This document shows, one piece after another, positions 33,391-42,159 of a stretch of DNA of 42,159 nucleotides. Positions within the stretch are counted from its first letter, which is position 1; each line of letters begins with the position of its first letter. The translations under genes and the position numbers were made by a program. Source of the stretch: Muribaculaceae bacterium (GTDB lineage: Bacteria; Bacteroidota; Bacteroidia; Bacteroidales; Muribaculaceae); the NCBI GenBank assembly GCA_029061925.1, contig JAIDRE010000049.1, positions 1 through 42,159 on the forward strand, in the 5' to 3' direction. The notes under the pieces are model-generated. The model made no database searches, was not told where the DNA came from, and saw only the letters and a program-made list of their open reading frames with translations.

Positions 33391-34644
33391 ATGGATATTG
33401 AAATAAAACCAAAATATCAGTTCGCTAAAAAATATGGTGTGATAATAGTGGTAGGCATACTGCTTATCTCTGCTATAATCTACGCCGTTATCTCAGCCGG
33501 TACGACATCTCGCGAAACCGACATTAACGCAATCACAATCGGTGATGTTTCTCGTGGACTTTTCAACGACAACATTCGTCTGACCGGTAAAGTCGAGACG
33601 GGAACGTCGGTCAAGATTTCGGCTCTTGAAACCGGAATCGTCGAGTCACGTCTGATTGACGAAGGTTCATTTGTAAATGCCGGCGACATCATCCTGACAC
33701 TTCGCAACCCCAATCTGCGGCAGCAAATTCTTGACTCCGAGGCTCAGCTTGCCGAGAAGCAAAACATGTTGCGCGACACTGAGATTGCTATGGAGAAAGA
33801 TCGTCTTCAAATCAAGCAGGATCTTCTCGTTGCTCGCACAGACCTCAACCGCAAACGTCGCGTTGCCCAGCAACAGGACGAACTCTATAAAGAAAAACTG
33901 ACCTCGCGCGAAGAATATCTCATAGCCCGGGAAGACTATAAACTCGCCGAGGAAAACTATCAGCTTTTACTCAACCGACAGCGTCAGGACTCCCTATATC
34001 GTGGTGTTCAGCTTGATATGATGAGAGAGAGTCTGCGCAATATGCAAGAAAACTTTATGCTCGTTCGTCAGCGTGCCGACAACCTCAACATCCGTGCTTC
34101 TCACTCGGGTCAACTCGGCAGTCTGACCGCCGAACTCGGTCAAAACATTCCATCGGGCACCCAGTTAGGACAAATCAATATTCTCGATAACTACAAAATG
34201 ACCGTCAGCATTGACGAACATTATATCGACCGCGTTTCAAGCGGGTTAAAGGGTATTGCCCATCGTCAGAACCATGACCTCGACCTCACTCTTACCAAAG
34301 TCTATCCCGAAGTAACTGACGGAACTTTCCGTGCCGACTTCACGATTGATGACAATGAGACAGCAAATCTTCGTGTTGGTCAGACCTATTCGATTGACCT
34401 CGTACTTGGCGAACCGTCGGAAGCGGTTATGATTCCGCGTGGAACATTTTTCCAGTCAACAGGCGGTCGATACATCTATGTTCTGTCTCCAGACGGCAAA
34501 ATTGCGACACGCCGAGATATTCGCCTCGGTCGTCAAAATCCTCAGTTCTATGAGGTCGTCGAAGGCCTTGAACCGGGTGAACGTGTCATAACCAGTTCGT
34601 ATCAGAACTTTGGTGATGCACAAAAGATTATAATAAAAAATTAA
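33391..34644 (+). CDS. HlyD/MacA-type periplasmic adaptor
   Basis: The 417-residue protein has one N-terminal transmembrane helix (about 17-34, GVIIVVGILLISAIIYAV), a split lipoyl/barrel-sandwich domain (LTGKVETGTSVKISALETGIVES, DEGSFVNAGDIILTL; then RASHSGQLGSL), a long alpha-helical coiled coil (about 110-235), and a C-terminal beta-barrel and membrane-proximal domain. It bridges the inner-membrane permease and TolC. It lies between the TolC and ABC genes with 6 and 12 nt gaps. Confidence 0.92.
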   Translation: MDIEIKPKYQFAKKYGVIIVVGILLISAIIYAVISAGTTSRETDINAITIGDVSRGLFNDNIRLTGKVETGTSVKISALETGIVESRLIDEGSFVNAGDIILTLRNPNLRQQILDSEAQLAEKQNMLRDTEIAMEKDRLQIKQDLLVARTDLNRKRRVAQQQDELYKEKLTSREEYLIAREDYKLAEENYQLLLNRQRQDSLYRGVQLDMMRESLRNMQENFMLVRQRADNLNIRASHSGQLGSLTAELGQNIPSGTQLGQINILDNYKMTVSIDEHYIDRVSSGLKGIAHRQNHDLDLTLTKVYPEVTDGTFRADFTIDDNETANLRVGQTYSIDLVLGEPSEAVMIPRGTFFQSTGGRYIYVLSPDGKIATRRDIRLGRQNPQFYEVVEGLEPGERVITSSYQNFGDAQKIIIKN

Positions 34645-34656
34645 ACATATAAAACA

Positions 34657-35340
34657 ATGGAACTTCAAATCAAAAACCTAAAGAAAGTTTTCAGCACCGA
34701 CAGTGTTAAGACTGTCGCTCTCAACGATGTATCATTCAATATAGCCGACGGCTCTTTTGTTGCCATTATGGGACCGTCGGGATGTGGAAAATCAACTCTG
34801 CTTAACATTCTCGGTCTGCTTGATAATCCGACCGAAGGTGAGTATCTGCTTGACGGTGTAGAGGTCGGTAATCTCAAAGAATCTCAACGAACTGAATATC
34901 GCCGCGGTCGCATCGGCTTCATTTTCCAATCGTTTAATCTGATTGAAGAAATGAATATCCGCGACAACATTATGTTGCCCCTCAACAATCTGCCTTTGTC
35001 AAAAGCCGAGAAAAAACAACGAGTTGACGAGGCTATGAACCGGATGGGCATCTCTCATCGCGCCAACCACTATCCCTCGCAACTTTCAGGTGGCCAGCAA
35101 CAGCGTGCGGCAATCGCCCGGGCTATCGTATCACGTCCCGGTTTGATTCTTGCCGACGAGCCGACAGGTAACCTTGACTCAAAGAACGGTATTGAAGTGA
35201 TGCAACTTCTCTCAGAACTTCACCGCGAGGGAGCTACAATCATTATGGTTACCCACTCTCAGCGCGACGCCGCCTGTGCTGACTATGTCATCAACCTCTT
35301 TGACGGCAGTATTGTTGAAAACCTTAACGACAAGATGTGA
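34657..35340 (+). CDS. ABC transporter ATP-binding protein, MacB/LolD type
   Basis: The 227-residue ATPase has Walker [10 protein letters not shown] (about 40-48), the signature LSGGQQQR, Walker [14 protein letters not shown] and the switch histidine in [23 protein letters not shown] is typical of the MacB/LolD/FtsE group that power FtsX-type permeases. It should energise the permease encoded immediately downstream. The stop codon ends 2 nt before the chosen permease start. Confidence 0.94.
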   Translation: MELQIKNLKKVFSTDSVKTVALNDVSFNIADGSFVAIMGPSGCGKSTLLNILGLLDNPTEGEYLLDGVEVGNLKESQRTEYRRGRIGFIFQSFNLIEEMNIRDNIMLPLNNLPLSKAEKKQRVDEAMNRMGISHRANHYPSQLSGGQQQRAAIARAIVSRPGLILADEPTGNLDSKNGIEVMQLLSELHREGATIIMVTHSQRDAACADYVINLFDGSIVENLNDKM

Positions 35341-35342
35341 TT

Positions 35343-37691
35343 ATGTTTAAGTTCTTTACCTCTGACCTGCGACGCAACATCATCAAGATTTTGTGTCTGT
35401 CAATCGGGCTTTCAATCGGACTCCTCCTCGTAGCTCGTGTATATTTCGACAAGTCATACGACACCTTCTTCAAAGATTCTGATCGTATATATCGGCTTTA
35501 TGAGACAGCCGAAAGAGATGGCGAATTTGAACGTTTCCCCACTACTCCGGGTGGGTATGCTCCATTATTTCAAAAAGACTTTCCTCAGGTTGAAATCTCA
35601 ACTCGTTTTTTACACCGAAGTGATAAAATAACATTGTGTTTTGAAGATGGACGCAAGATATCTACCGGAGACTTATGTTGGACCGATGAGAATATATTTG
35701 AATTGTTCAATATTTCGATTTTAGTTGGCGATCCCCAAACCGTTCTCTTAACTGAGGGTCAATGTTTTATTCCGCGTTCATTGGCTACCAAAATCGGAGG
35801 TGATGTAATTGGTACACCATTTACCATGCCGACCCGTTTCCCTGATAAGAAATTTACTATTGGAGGTATTTATGAAGACATTCCGTTAAATTCATCAATC
35901 CCCAATGCCGTGTATTTCAGTATGTCAAGCAACCCTGATGAGACAAGGTGGAAAGATAATTACAATGGTAACGATTTATATAGTAGTTTTATTAGATTAA
36001 TTCCCGGAGCAACGCTTCAAGATATAGAGCCGGGAATCAAGAAGATTGTTGAGGAAAATATTCCGAAAGAATATCGCGATTCAATGAAACTTAATATTAT
36101 CATTGATAAACTGACAAATTTTTATGTGACCCAAAAGGATATTACAACAATGGATTGGATGCTTATGCTTCTTGCCATTATACTATTGCTTGGTTCGAGC
36201 CTTAACTTCCTTTTGATTGTCATCGGTCAGGTTGACAAACGTGGTAAGGAAATGGCGGTGAGAAAATGTTATGGTACATCAGATTTTAAAATATTCGGGC
36301 GGGTGATTAGAGAGAGTCTCTTTTATCTCGTTGTATCAGCTTTTATCGGTATTTTGACCGTATTTTGTTTCCCCTCGCTATGTGACAGACTGCTCGGCTA
36401 TACTCCCGACCAATTTTTTACAACCGGGAATGTTTGGATTGTAGTTTTGGTGGTTTGTCTTGTTCTGCTTATTCTAACAGGTGTTATTCCGGCATGGATC
36501 TATTGCCGCACTCCCGTGGCAAGTGCTTTTAGAGGTAATGTTAAGGGTCGTCGTGGCTGGAAAATGGCATTATTGTCAATTCAATTCTTCTCAGCGGCAG
36601 TATTGATATGTCTGTTGGTATTGGTCGCTCGACAGTACAAGATGGCAGTTAAATTGGAAAAAGGCTTTGATGTCGATAATATTGCATGGGTCTTTCTTCC
36701 AATAGAAACTATTTCACAAAGAAGTTCGTTAGTATCAGAGTTTCAAAATCTCAGCTTTGTCAATGATGTTTCATCATCAACACTATTAATTGGAGGATTT
36801 GGTTCCGGTAATAATGTATGGATGAATGGAAATGTGGCGAATATGGTAAATATATCTGACAATTATAGTACTAATGCAAATTTCTTTGATTTGATGGGCA
36901 TAGAATTCATTCAGGGCGAAACTTTTAGTGCAAACGCCGATTCGACCATCAATCAAGTGGTTGTGGAGAAAGCATTTATTGATGTCGTAAAGAAACTGAC
37001 AGGCGAAGACTCTGACTATATTGTAGGAAAGTCGTTTCAAATTACAGAACACGGATCTGCGTACTATACCATTTGTGGTGTTATAAATGATATTAGACGC
37101 GGAAACTTGAACAATGTCGATAATAGGGCAGGAGTATGGTTCCCGTCATCGAAACCTCGTAGATGTATTGTCGTCAAACTTGATGAAATTACTCCTGAAA
37201 AACTAAAAATTCTTCAAGAAATTATTGATAATAAATTCCCAGACAAGGAACATGATATTACAACGCTTAAAGATACGATTGAAGGACAGTTTGCTCCGAT
37301 TCGCAATTTTGCGACCTCGGTTATGATTGCCGGTGTGGCGATATTGGTTATCGCTCTTATCGGACTGATCGGTTATACCGGCGATGAAGTTCAGCGGCGT
37401 TCAAAAGAGATTGCAATCCGTAAAGTGTCGGGAACATCGGCACGGCAAATCATTTCGCTGTTCCTGCGCAATACGCTTGTGATTGCAATTCCGTCGATGA
37501 TTGTCGGGGGAGCCGTTGCAATGATAGCCGGTCGAAAATGGCTGTCTCAATTTGCCGAGCAGGTGCCGATATCGCCTCTGTCAATGATTTTATGTCTGGT
37601 TGTGTTGCTGTTGATTATTTCGTCAGTCACGGTCTATAACACCCTCGGCGTTGCATCCTCCAATCCAGTCAATCACTTGCGCAACGAATAA
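35343..37691 (+). CDS. ABC permease with two FtsX domains (MacB-like)
   Basis: The product is about 782 residues; ATG 35343 (MFKFFTSDLRRNI) is preferred to a GTG two codons earlier. The protein is a duplicated FtsX/MacB fold: a first transmembrane helix (about 12-30), a MacB-like periplasmic domain, three helices with EMAVRKCYGTSDFKIFGRV, then a second helix and periplasmic domain, and a final FtsX domain with RRSKEIAIRKVSGTSARQIISLFLRNT. This double-length form is common in Bacteroidetes. With the TolC, adaptor and ATPase it makes a mechanotransmission-type exporter; the substrate is unknown. A terminator follows at 37727. Confidence 0.92.
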   Translation: MFKFFTSDLRRNIIKILCLSIGLSIGLLLVARVYFDKSYDTFFKDSDRIYRLYETAERDGEFERFPTTPGGYAPLFQKDFPQVEISTRFLHRSDKITLCFEDGRKISTGDLCWTDENIFELFNISILVGDPQTVLLTEGQCFIPRSLATKIGGDVIGTPFTMPTRFPDKKFTIGGIYEDIPLNSSIPNAVYFSMSSNPDETRWKDNYNGNDLYSSFIRLIPGATLQDIEPGIKKIVEENIPKEYRDSMKLNIIIDKLTNFYVTQKDITTMDWMLMLLAIILLLGSSLNFLLIVIGQVDKRGKEMAVRKCYGTSDFKIFGRVIRESLFYLVVSAFIGILTVFCFPSLCDRLLGYTPDQFFTTGNVWIVVLVVCLVLLILTGVIPAWIYCRTPVASAFRGNVKGRRGWKMALLSIQFFSAAVLICLLVLVARQYKMAVKLEKGFDVDNIAWVFLPIETISQRSSLVSEFQNLSFVNDVSSSTLLIGGFGSGNNVWMNGNVANMVNISDNYSTNANFFDLMGIEFIQGETFSANADSTINQVVVEKAFIDVVKKLTGEDSDYIVGKSFQITEHGSAYYTICGVINDIRRGNLNNVDNRAGVWFPSSKPRRCIVVKLDEITPEKLKILQEIIDNKFPDKEHDITTLKDTIEGQFAPIRNFATSVMIAGVAILVIALIGLIGYTGDEVQRRSKEIAIRKVSGTSARQIISLFLRNTLVIAIPSMIVGGAVAMIAGRKWLSQFAEQVPISPLSMILCLVVLLLIISSVTVYNTLGVASSNPVNHLRNE

Positions 37692-37726
37692 TATCAGGTG
37701 TTTTTTCAATTATAATTTAATTTAAG

Positions 37727-37756
37727 GGAGTGTCGGTTTTGCCGCACTCCTTTTTT
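37727..37756 (+). terminator. Terminator of the efflux operon
   Basis: GGAGTG-T-CGG-TTTTG-CCG-CACTCC (37727-37750) is a 9-bp hairpin with one bulge, followed by TTTTTT. It lies 36 nt after the permease stop and between two convergent genes. The T-run is on the plus side, so it primarily serves the efflux operon. Confidence 0.88.
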
Positions 37757-37793
37757 GTGTAGTATGAAGTAATTATCAGTTGGTGAGTTCTGT

Positions 37794-40418
37794 TTAAAAA
37801 TTATATTTTAATGTTATAAATGCTTCTAATGGTCTGAGGTCAAATGAAAAAGAGTAACGGTCTGAGTCGGTAATATAGCCATAGCTGTAATTCTTTTCAT
37901 TCGTGAGGTTTCGGGCTGTCAGCTCTAATTCAAAGCGTTTGAAATGGAAGTTGACGTTACAATCCATGAAAAAGCTATTTTTTATAATATCGGTTGTCAA
38001 TGATGTACGGCTGAAATAACCATGTATCCCGATCTCAGCTATCTTTATTGGCTGACTTGACAAAGAAAGAGAGGCTGTGATGTCACGCATACTTTGGGCA
38101 GGCGATATTCGACCTGTTGATGAGCGTGTATCGGAATATTTTCCTGACAGTTTTATTATCAAATAGTTGCCGATTGGGTTGCTGTTAATTGTGGCTTGTG
38201 CAACATAGGTCTTGACATTGAGATTGAGGATATTATTCTGACGTAAGACATCTTTCCCTAAAATCTCGATCGCTCCGTCAACCGCAAAAGATGTATGCCA
38301 TTTATAGAATTTTTTCGAGAGTGATATATTGGTGTTAAAGTTGTTCATGCGGTTGTCGATATTACTATAAGCTGTCGAAATTTGGTCATCCTGACTTATC
38401 GACAATTCTCCCATGCGATTTGATTTAGACAAACGATACATCATGATAACAGATCCAAATAGACCTTCAATAGTGTTACGATAAGAAAAATTTGCTGATG
38501 TATAGTAGGAGTTGCGCAGGTTTGTTTTACCACTACCCAAGGTTGTCGTTCTCATGAAAGTAGTGTAAATCGGATTCTCAATAAAATCAGACATTCCTCC
38601 AATACGGTTCTGACGACCAAATGTCAGCCCGGTCTTCAGTTTGAATGGGAATGTATAGTTTAATTGAGCCTTGAGGTCGGCATCGAAACGGTTTAAGGGA
38701 TATTTACGATTGATTACTTGGTTTTTAAACTCCATATTTTTCAGACGCAGTGGTGCCGAGAACGTCAGTCGAGGACCTCGGGGTATATTGATTTTATATT
38801 CAGGGGTCACGATTGTTTCAATGTCATAACCACTGATGTCGTTGCCACTAAAATCGACAGGTAATTCAGTCAATGATTCCAGCTTGTTATAACTTGCCTC
38901 AAAGCTTGCGTTAAGCCCTAATGAAGATACATTTGAGAACATCCATGAATAACCCATTGTCTCTTTTGTCATAAAATTCAATCCTTTGACATTTTGATTG
39001 AGAAACAGGAGACCATTCTCAGACGCTTCAAGGCGATTGAACGGGGTTAACGATGCGCCGATAATTGATGTAAAACTTACCAAATGTTTAGCAATACGTA
39101 TAGTTCCGTCAAATTTATTATTGAAGTTGTAATCATTTGTCGATACTGTTTGTTTGATTGCATCTCCATCGGTGATATTATATCGGTTTGAGTCAAAATG
39201 ACCGACAAATGACAGTTGATCTGAAAAATAATGGGATGTCGCATTATTCTCAAACCTCATTTTAACTTTAGCTTCGCGACTATGAGGACGATTTATTACC
39301 TTTTCGCTCACAAGACGTCCCTCAACATCATTTATAGAGTAAACAACGTCGCGTGAGTTTTGATAACTGTTTATTTCATCAGCATAGTCAGCCGAGACTG
39401 AAAGATTTGTATTTTCGGTCAGCTTTGAAATAGAGTTGATAGATGCCGAAATCGACCGGTTATCATAGTAGCGTTCTGAAGGTATCTTTGCGTTTCCAAA
39501 CGGAGTTGTAGGATAAACACCATAGGCTTTGTTTCCCGAGATGTCATTATCTCCGGTCAGCGATCTTGTCTCATTTATGTAGGATATGCCGGCAGCGTTA
39601 CCTTTTGCGGTAATCAGCATTTGGTTTTTAGGTGAAATAAACATTCCAAAAGCCTCGCCAAGCCACAAACAGTCTCCGTCGTTATCAATACCACCACCGC
39701 CTTTGATAAATCCGATGGGTTTCAACATTCGTTTCTTCTTCAATTTTAGATTCAGGGCAGCTTTTTCGCTAAATTCCACATCTTTCAACACTTTTTTAGG
39801 CTGATGATTTTCATAGACATTTATCGAAGCGACATCGTCGGGCGAGATATTTTTGGTCGCTAAAGCATAACGACCTGTCAGCATATCCAGCCCTTCTATA
39901 TAAAACTTGTTTATAGCTTCTCCATTATAATATATAATACCCTGGTCATTGACATTGATGCCCGGAAGTTTTTTTATAATATCTTCAATCGTGCGGTCTG
40001 TCGCGCTTTTGAAAGATGCAACGTTATAAGTGATGGTATCACCGCTCGACCTGATTTCGGGCAACTTAACAGTCACCTCTTTGAGCTGATATGACTGTTC
40101 GGCCATAATAACAGCACTCCCCGATTTAAACTTCTCGATAGGTAATGACAATGACTTAAATCCGATATATGAAAAATTAATTGTGCCGTTTTTTGAATTT
40201 TGGGGGCAAGAAAGTGAAAAATGTCCGTCGTTGTTGGTCGTAGTATATGACAACGGTGCATTCTCGTTGTTTTTTATAACAACCATCACGCCTGGCAATA
40301 CGTCACCATTCTTATCTTTGACTGTTCCGGTAAGCGTCAGTTGATTCTGCGCTGTCACGGTATTAATCGTTGAGAAGAATACGAAAAAAAATAAAAATAT
40401 AATTTTGCTTGGTTTCAT
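37794..40418 (-). CDS. TonB-dependent receptor-like outer-membrane barrel with N-terminal CarboxypepD_reg domain
   Basis: The 874-residue protein has a signal peptide (about 1-23, ending TAQN), a carboxypeptidase-regulatory-like domain (about 26-105: LTLTGTVKDKNGDVLPGVMV, GTINFSYIGFKSLSL), a plug-like region (TIEDIIKKLPGINVNDQG, YYNGEAINKFYIEGLDML) and a barrel ending in LKYNF. This is the beta-barrel family (OMP_b-brl_3 type) rather than SusC, and no SusD follows. It lies 20 nt after the GLPGLI gene, a pairing seen often in Bacteroidetes. The imported or exported ligand is unknown. Confidence 0.9.
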   Translation of the reverse strand: MKPSKIIFLFFFVFFSTINTVTAQNQLTLTGTVKDKNGDVLPGVMVVIKNNENAPLSYTTTNNDGHFSLSCPQNSKNGTINFSYIGFKSLSLPIEKFKSGSAVIMAEQSYQLKEVTVKLPEIRSSGDTITYNVASFKSATDRTIEDIIKKLPGINVNDQGIIYYNGEAINKFYIEGLDMLTGRYALATKNISPDDVASINVYENHQPKKVLKDVEFSEKAALNLKLKKKRMLKPIGFIKGGGGIDNDGDCLWLGEAFGMFISPKNQMLITAKGNAAGISYINETRSLTGDNDISGNKAYGVYPTTPFGNAKIPSERYYDNRSISASINSISKLTENTNLSVSADYADEINSYQNSRDVVYSINDVEGRLVSEKVINRPHSREAKVKMRFENNATSHYFSDQLSFVGHFDSNRYNITDGDAIKQTVSTNDYNFNNKFDGTIRIAKHLVSFTSIIGASLTPFNRLEASENGLLFLNQNVKGLNFMTKETMGYSWMFSNVSSLGLNASFEASYNKLESLTELPVDFSGNDISGYDIETIVTPEYKINIPRGPRLTFSAPLRLKNMEFKNQVINRKYPLNRFDADLKAQLNYTFPFKLKTGLTFGRQNRIGGMSDFIENPIYTTFMRTTTLGSGKTNLRNSYYTSANFSYRNTIEGLFGSVIMMYRLSKSNRMGELSISQDDQISTAYSNIDNRMNNFNTNISLSKKFYKWHTSFAVDGAIEILGKDVLRQNNILNLNVKTYVAQATINSNPIGNYLIIKLSGKYSDTRSSTGRISPAQSMRDITASLSLSSQPIKIAEIGIHGYFSRTSLTTDIIKNSFFMDCNVNFHFKRFELELTARNLTNEKNYSYGYITDSDRYSFSFDLRPLEAFITLKYNF

Positions 40419-40438
40419 ACTGTTACATCTGTAATGAG

Positions 40439-41266
40439 TTATTCTAACTCTAATGGATTATAAAACATTTTATTGCCTTTCATTTCATTTCCCTCTTTAT
40501 CTTTTGGTGCTAACACTGTTCCTGTCAAAAATAAATTAGGATTATTCCTAAATTCGGCATTAGTTTCATTAAATTTTTCGCGTTCAGTTCTTATAAATCT
40601 ATACTTTGCAGGTCCAAATGGTTTGTTTGACTTTCTTACGGCTAAAGCTTCAAAAATATGATCGTTAGTAATATCCCGGGCTTTTAAAATAAGACCGGGT
40701 AAGTTCCCTAATTTCCAAGGACCGTAGTTTAGAGGAATTTCATCAGTGTACCATGCCTCCCATTGTCTGCCACGGAAATTTGTAATTGCCTTGTAGCATT
40801 TGTAACCACAAATTTCTTCAGAATCAGGAAGAAGTGTCCACTTCATTTGAGGTATAGTTTCCTCATAAATATAATGGTCCATCAAAATAAACCCAAATCC
40901 TGTTAATTTTCCTTCATTTTTATTCTTTAAAATAGAGAGGTCAGTTCGTGGATGAGTCTTTTGTCTCAGACTTCTATAATCAATTCTTTTGATTCCATTG
41001 GGATAATCAACATTCATTAGTGAGTCAAGTCGATAATAACCATAATTTGAATAATAACTGCAATTATTGCCAATTTCAAGAATTTCATAAAAGTCTTGTT
41101 GCAGCTTATAATAGTCATCATAAACTTTATATGAATAAATAACCTCCATATAACTGGTGTCAGCAATCATAATTTTCCTTGGCTTGATAAGTTTTTGGTC
41201 GGGAGCGGATTGTGCAAAAACCGTAATGCTGACAAATATTGATAATATAAAAGAAGATAACCTCAT
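40439..41266 (-). CDS. GLPGLI family protein
   Basis: The product is about 275 residues. The ATG at 41266 is chosen since MRLSSFILSIFVSITVFAQS is a signal peptide; the longer frame runs into an intercistronic hairpin. The name-giving motif appears as KLGNLPGLILKA, preceded by the typical AWYTDEIPLNYGPW and CGYKCYKAITNFRGR. The family is periplasmic or surface-associated with unknown function, and its genes commonly accompany TonB receptors, as here (20 nt upstream of one). Confidence 0.9.
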   Translation of the reverse strand: MRLSSFILSIFVSITVFAQSAPDQKLIKPRKIMIADTSYMEVIYSYKVYDDYYKLQQDFYEILEIGNNCSYYSNYGYYRLDSLMNVDYPNGIKRIDYRSLRQKTHPRTDLSILKNKNEGKLTGFGFILMDHYIYEETIPQMKWTLLPDSEEICGYKCYKAITNFRGRQWEAWYTDEIPLNYGPWKLGNLPGLILKARDITNDHIFEALAVRKSNKPFGPAKYRFIRTEREKFNETNAEFRNNPNLFLTGTVLAPKDKEGNEMKGNKMFYNPLELE

Positions 41267-41284
41267 CGAAAATATGGTATTATA

Positions 41285-41340
41285 GAGTGGAGATGACTTT
41301 ATCTGCAAAAATGGAATTTGTAGTAAGAACATCTCCACTC
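41285..41340 (-). repeat. Long intercistronic inverted repeat
   Basis: GAGTGGAGATG (41285-41295) and CATCTCCACTC (41330-41340) are perfect 11-bp inverted repeats with a 34-nt loop, between the 78-aa gene stop codon and the GLPGLI start codon. There is no T-run, so a simple terminator is unlikely; an mRNA-processing or translation-control hairpin, or an operator pair, is possible. Confidence 0.65.
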
Positions 41341-41383
41341 ATATTGTTAGACTAAATGATTTCTAAGATCCATTTTGTGAATC

Positions 41384-41620
41384 TTAATTCCTCCGGATAG
41401 TATATTCGTCGTTATAACCGGGGCCACACATCAGTTCGACAAGATACTCATAGTATTCCTCAGCACTATTGAATTCCGGATCAATACAATCTTCCTCTTC
41501 AAAGTATGTTTCATCAACCGTGATCATTGTTTTTCCACACCAGCTAATTATTTCAACTGAAGCTGAGGCGGTGAGAGATGCGATAACTAACACGGCAAGA
41601 AGAAAAAATTTCTTTTTCAT
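41384..41620 (-). CDS. Small secreted acidic protein, unknown
   Basis: The 78-residue protein has a signal peptide (about 1-20: KKKFFLLAVLVIASLTASAS) and a mature chain of about 58 residues rich in glutamate and tyrosine (FEEEDCIDPEFNSAEEYYEYLVE) with three cysteines (ISWCGK, EEDCID, ELMCGPG). I recognise no family. It lies in a minus-strand run with a second small secreted protein upstream and the GLPGLI/receptor pair downstream, so it may be handled by the same envelope system; this is inference from position. Confidence 0.65.
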   Translation of the reverse strand: MKKKFFLLAVLVIASLTASASVEIISWCGKTMITVDETYFEEEDCIDPEFNSAEEYYEYLVELMCGPGYNDEYTIRRN

Positions 41621-41686
41621 AATCTTTTGATTTTATGTTTATAGAATAGGTTATTTAGAGGTCTGCGCAGACCCTTTTTTCTAAAG

Positions 41687-42073
41687 CTATATTTCTCCGA
41701 CAAGCGTACGGTTGGTGAGGATAATCTTTATTTTGACAAATTCATTGAATAAGAATAAATCTTTGGCAAATTCTTTGTCGTTGAAATATGTTCCAATAAC
41801 ATTGTTATCGGTATTACATATTTGGTATGATATAATATCAGCGGTCGAGATACCTATAATAGAGACACCATTAGTTTTACTTATGGTAACATATATAGGA
41901 AGAGGAACTGAACGATGACCAACCGTGTCGGGATCTTCCCATGTAGTTATTATCTCATCAGTCACCATAGTTTCGATATCTTCATCGTCATTATTATTGT
42001 TTGATGCAAAACAGATAATTGGCGAAAGAAGTAAAGTAAAGATAAATGATAAGAAGTAAATTAATCGTTTCAT
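41687..42073 (-). CDS. Small secreted protein, DUF3244-like
   Basis: The 128-residue protein has a signal peptide (about 1-23, ending CFAS), an acidic asparagine-rich linker (NNNNDDEDIE), and one beta-rich domain beginning HRSVPLPIYVTISKTNGVSI. The short arrangement (an RSxPxP-like segment followed by strands) resembles DUF3244 proteins of Bacteroidales, but the match is weak. A -7-like box lies 17 nt upstream of the start codon at 42090-42097. Confidence 0.55.
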   Translation of the reverse strand: MKRLIYFLSFIFTLLLSPIICFASNNNNDDEDIETMVTDEIITTWEDPDTVGHRSVPLPIYVTISKTNGVSIIGISTADIISYQICNTDNNVIGTYFNDKEFAKDLFLFNEFVKIKIILTNRTLVGEI

Positions 42074-42089
42074 GGTTTTTTAATTTTTA

Positions 42090-42097
42090 CAAAGATA
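42090..42097 (-). promoter_or_regulatory. Promoter -7 box of the secreted-protein run
   Basis: TATCTTTG on the minus strand fits TAnnTTTG and lies just upstream of the 128-aa gene. It is the only candidate promoter seen for the run down to the TonB-type receptor. The remaining bases to the window end are AT-rich with nothing else recognisable. Confidence 0.5.
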
Positions 42098-42159
42098 ATA
42101 GATTGAAGTATTATTTTGCGAGTTTTTTGGGGTATAAAAATTATTTTATTAGTTAATAT

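Noticed and set aside
41660-41679. Hairpin GGTCTG-CG-CAGACC followed by CTTTTTT, looking like a terminator
   Set aside because: The T-run is on the plus strand, where there is no gene to terminate; on the minus strand no U-run follows. Left out as a terminator.
1-42159. CRISPR arrays, rRNA or tRNA genes
   Set aside because: No regularly spaced repeats and no recognisable tRNA or rRNA signatures were found by reading; a tRNAscan or CRISPR finder run could confirm.

Overview
ORGANISM AND STYLE. The window reads as a chromosomal segment of a Bacteroidales bacterium; a gut relative of the Muribaculaceae/Bacteroidaceae is my inference. Evidence: -7 boxes of the Bacteroidetes form TAnnTTTG before many genes, weak Shine-Dalgarno signals, an ECF sigma/anti-sigma/TonB-receptor unit with a DUF4249 lipoprotein, a GLPGLI protein, MacB-like 784-aa permeases, and a LysS with the long C-terminal extension typical of the phylum. 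No tRNA, rRNA, CRISPR array or transposase was recognised.

LAYOUT. 1-179 is the 3' end of a SufS-type cysteine desulfurase, then a terminator. 291-4924 (minus) is an overlapping core operon: mtaB, an LpxL-type acyltransferase, a GT2 glycosyltransferase, a TIGR02757 protein and a lipoprotein. 5030-13886 (minus) is an AT-rich accessory island: hipBA, a retron (ncRNA, reverse transcriptase, downstream effector candidate), a frameshifted WG-repeat gene, a WYL-domain regulator and an 898-aa beta-propeller protein. 14127-22196 (minus) is housekeeping: lolE-like permease, rbfA, sdaA, a GH31 glycosidase, gpsA, lysS. 22422-28952 (plus) holds pepT, miaA, an ECF sigma factor, a very short anti-sigma factor, an STN-type TonB receptor and a DUF4249 lipoprotein, followed by a porin at 29060-30337. 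30368-31929 (minus) is a histidine kinase/response regulator pair, divergent from a TolC-adaptor-ABC ATPase-permease efflux operon (32092-37691). 37794-42073 (minus) is a TonB-type receptor, a GLPGLI protein and two small secreted proteins.

MAIN DISCOVERY. The island contains what looks like a complete, unannotated retron. The 333-nt gap before the reverse transcriptase encodes a structured RNA whose ends pair in a 17-bp a1/a2 stem (9412-9429 with 9190-9206, one bulge), with AGC just after a1 and a 13-bp msd-like hairpin. The reverse transcriptase has the retron NAxxH and VTG motifs, YADD, and an unusual C-terminal extension of about 185 residues. The next gene, coupled by a TAATG overlap, has a HEPN-like RN-x2-H sequence. 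Three promoters (before the ncRNA, the WG gene, and the propeller-WYL operon) carry the same palindrome CGAAC-N5-(G/A)TTCG exactly 11 nt upstream of an identical TAACTTTG box, so the right arm sits where the -33 element belongs. I infer that the WYL protein binds this operator, controls its own operon, and coordinates the retron and WG gene as one regulon.
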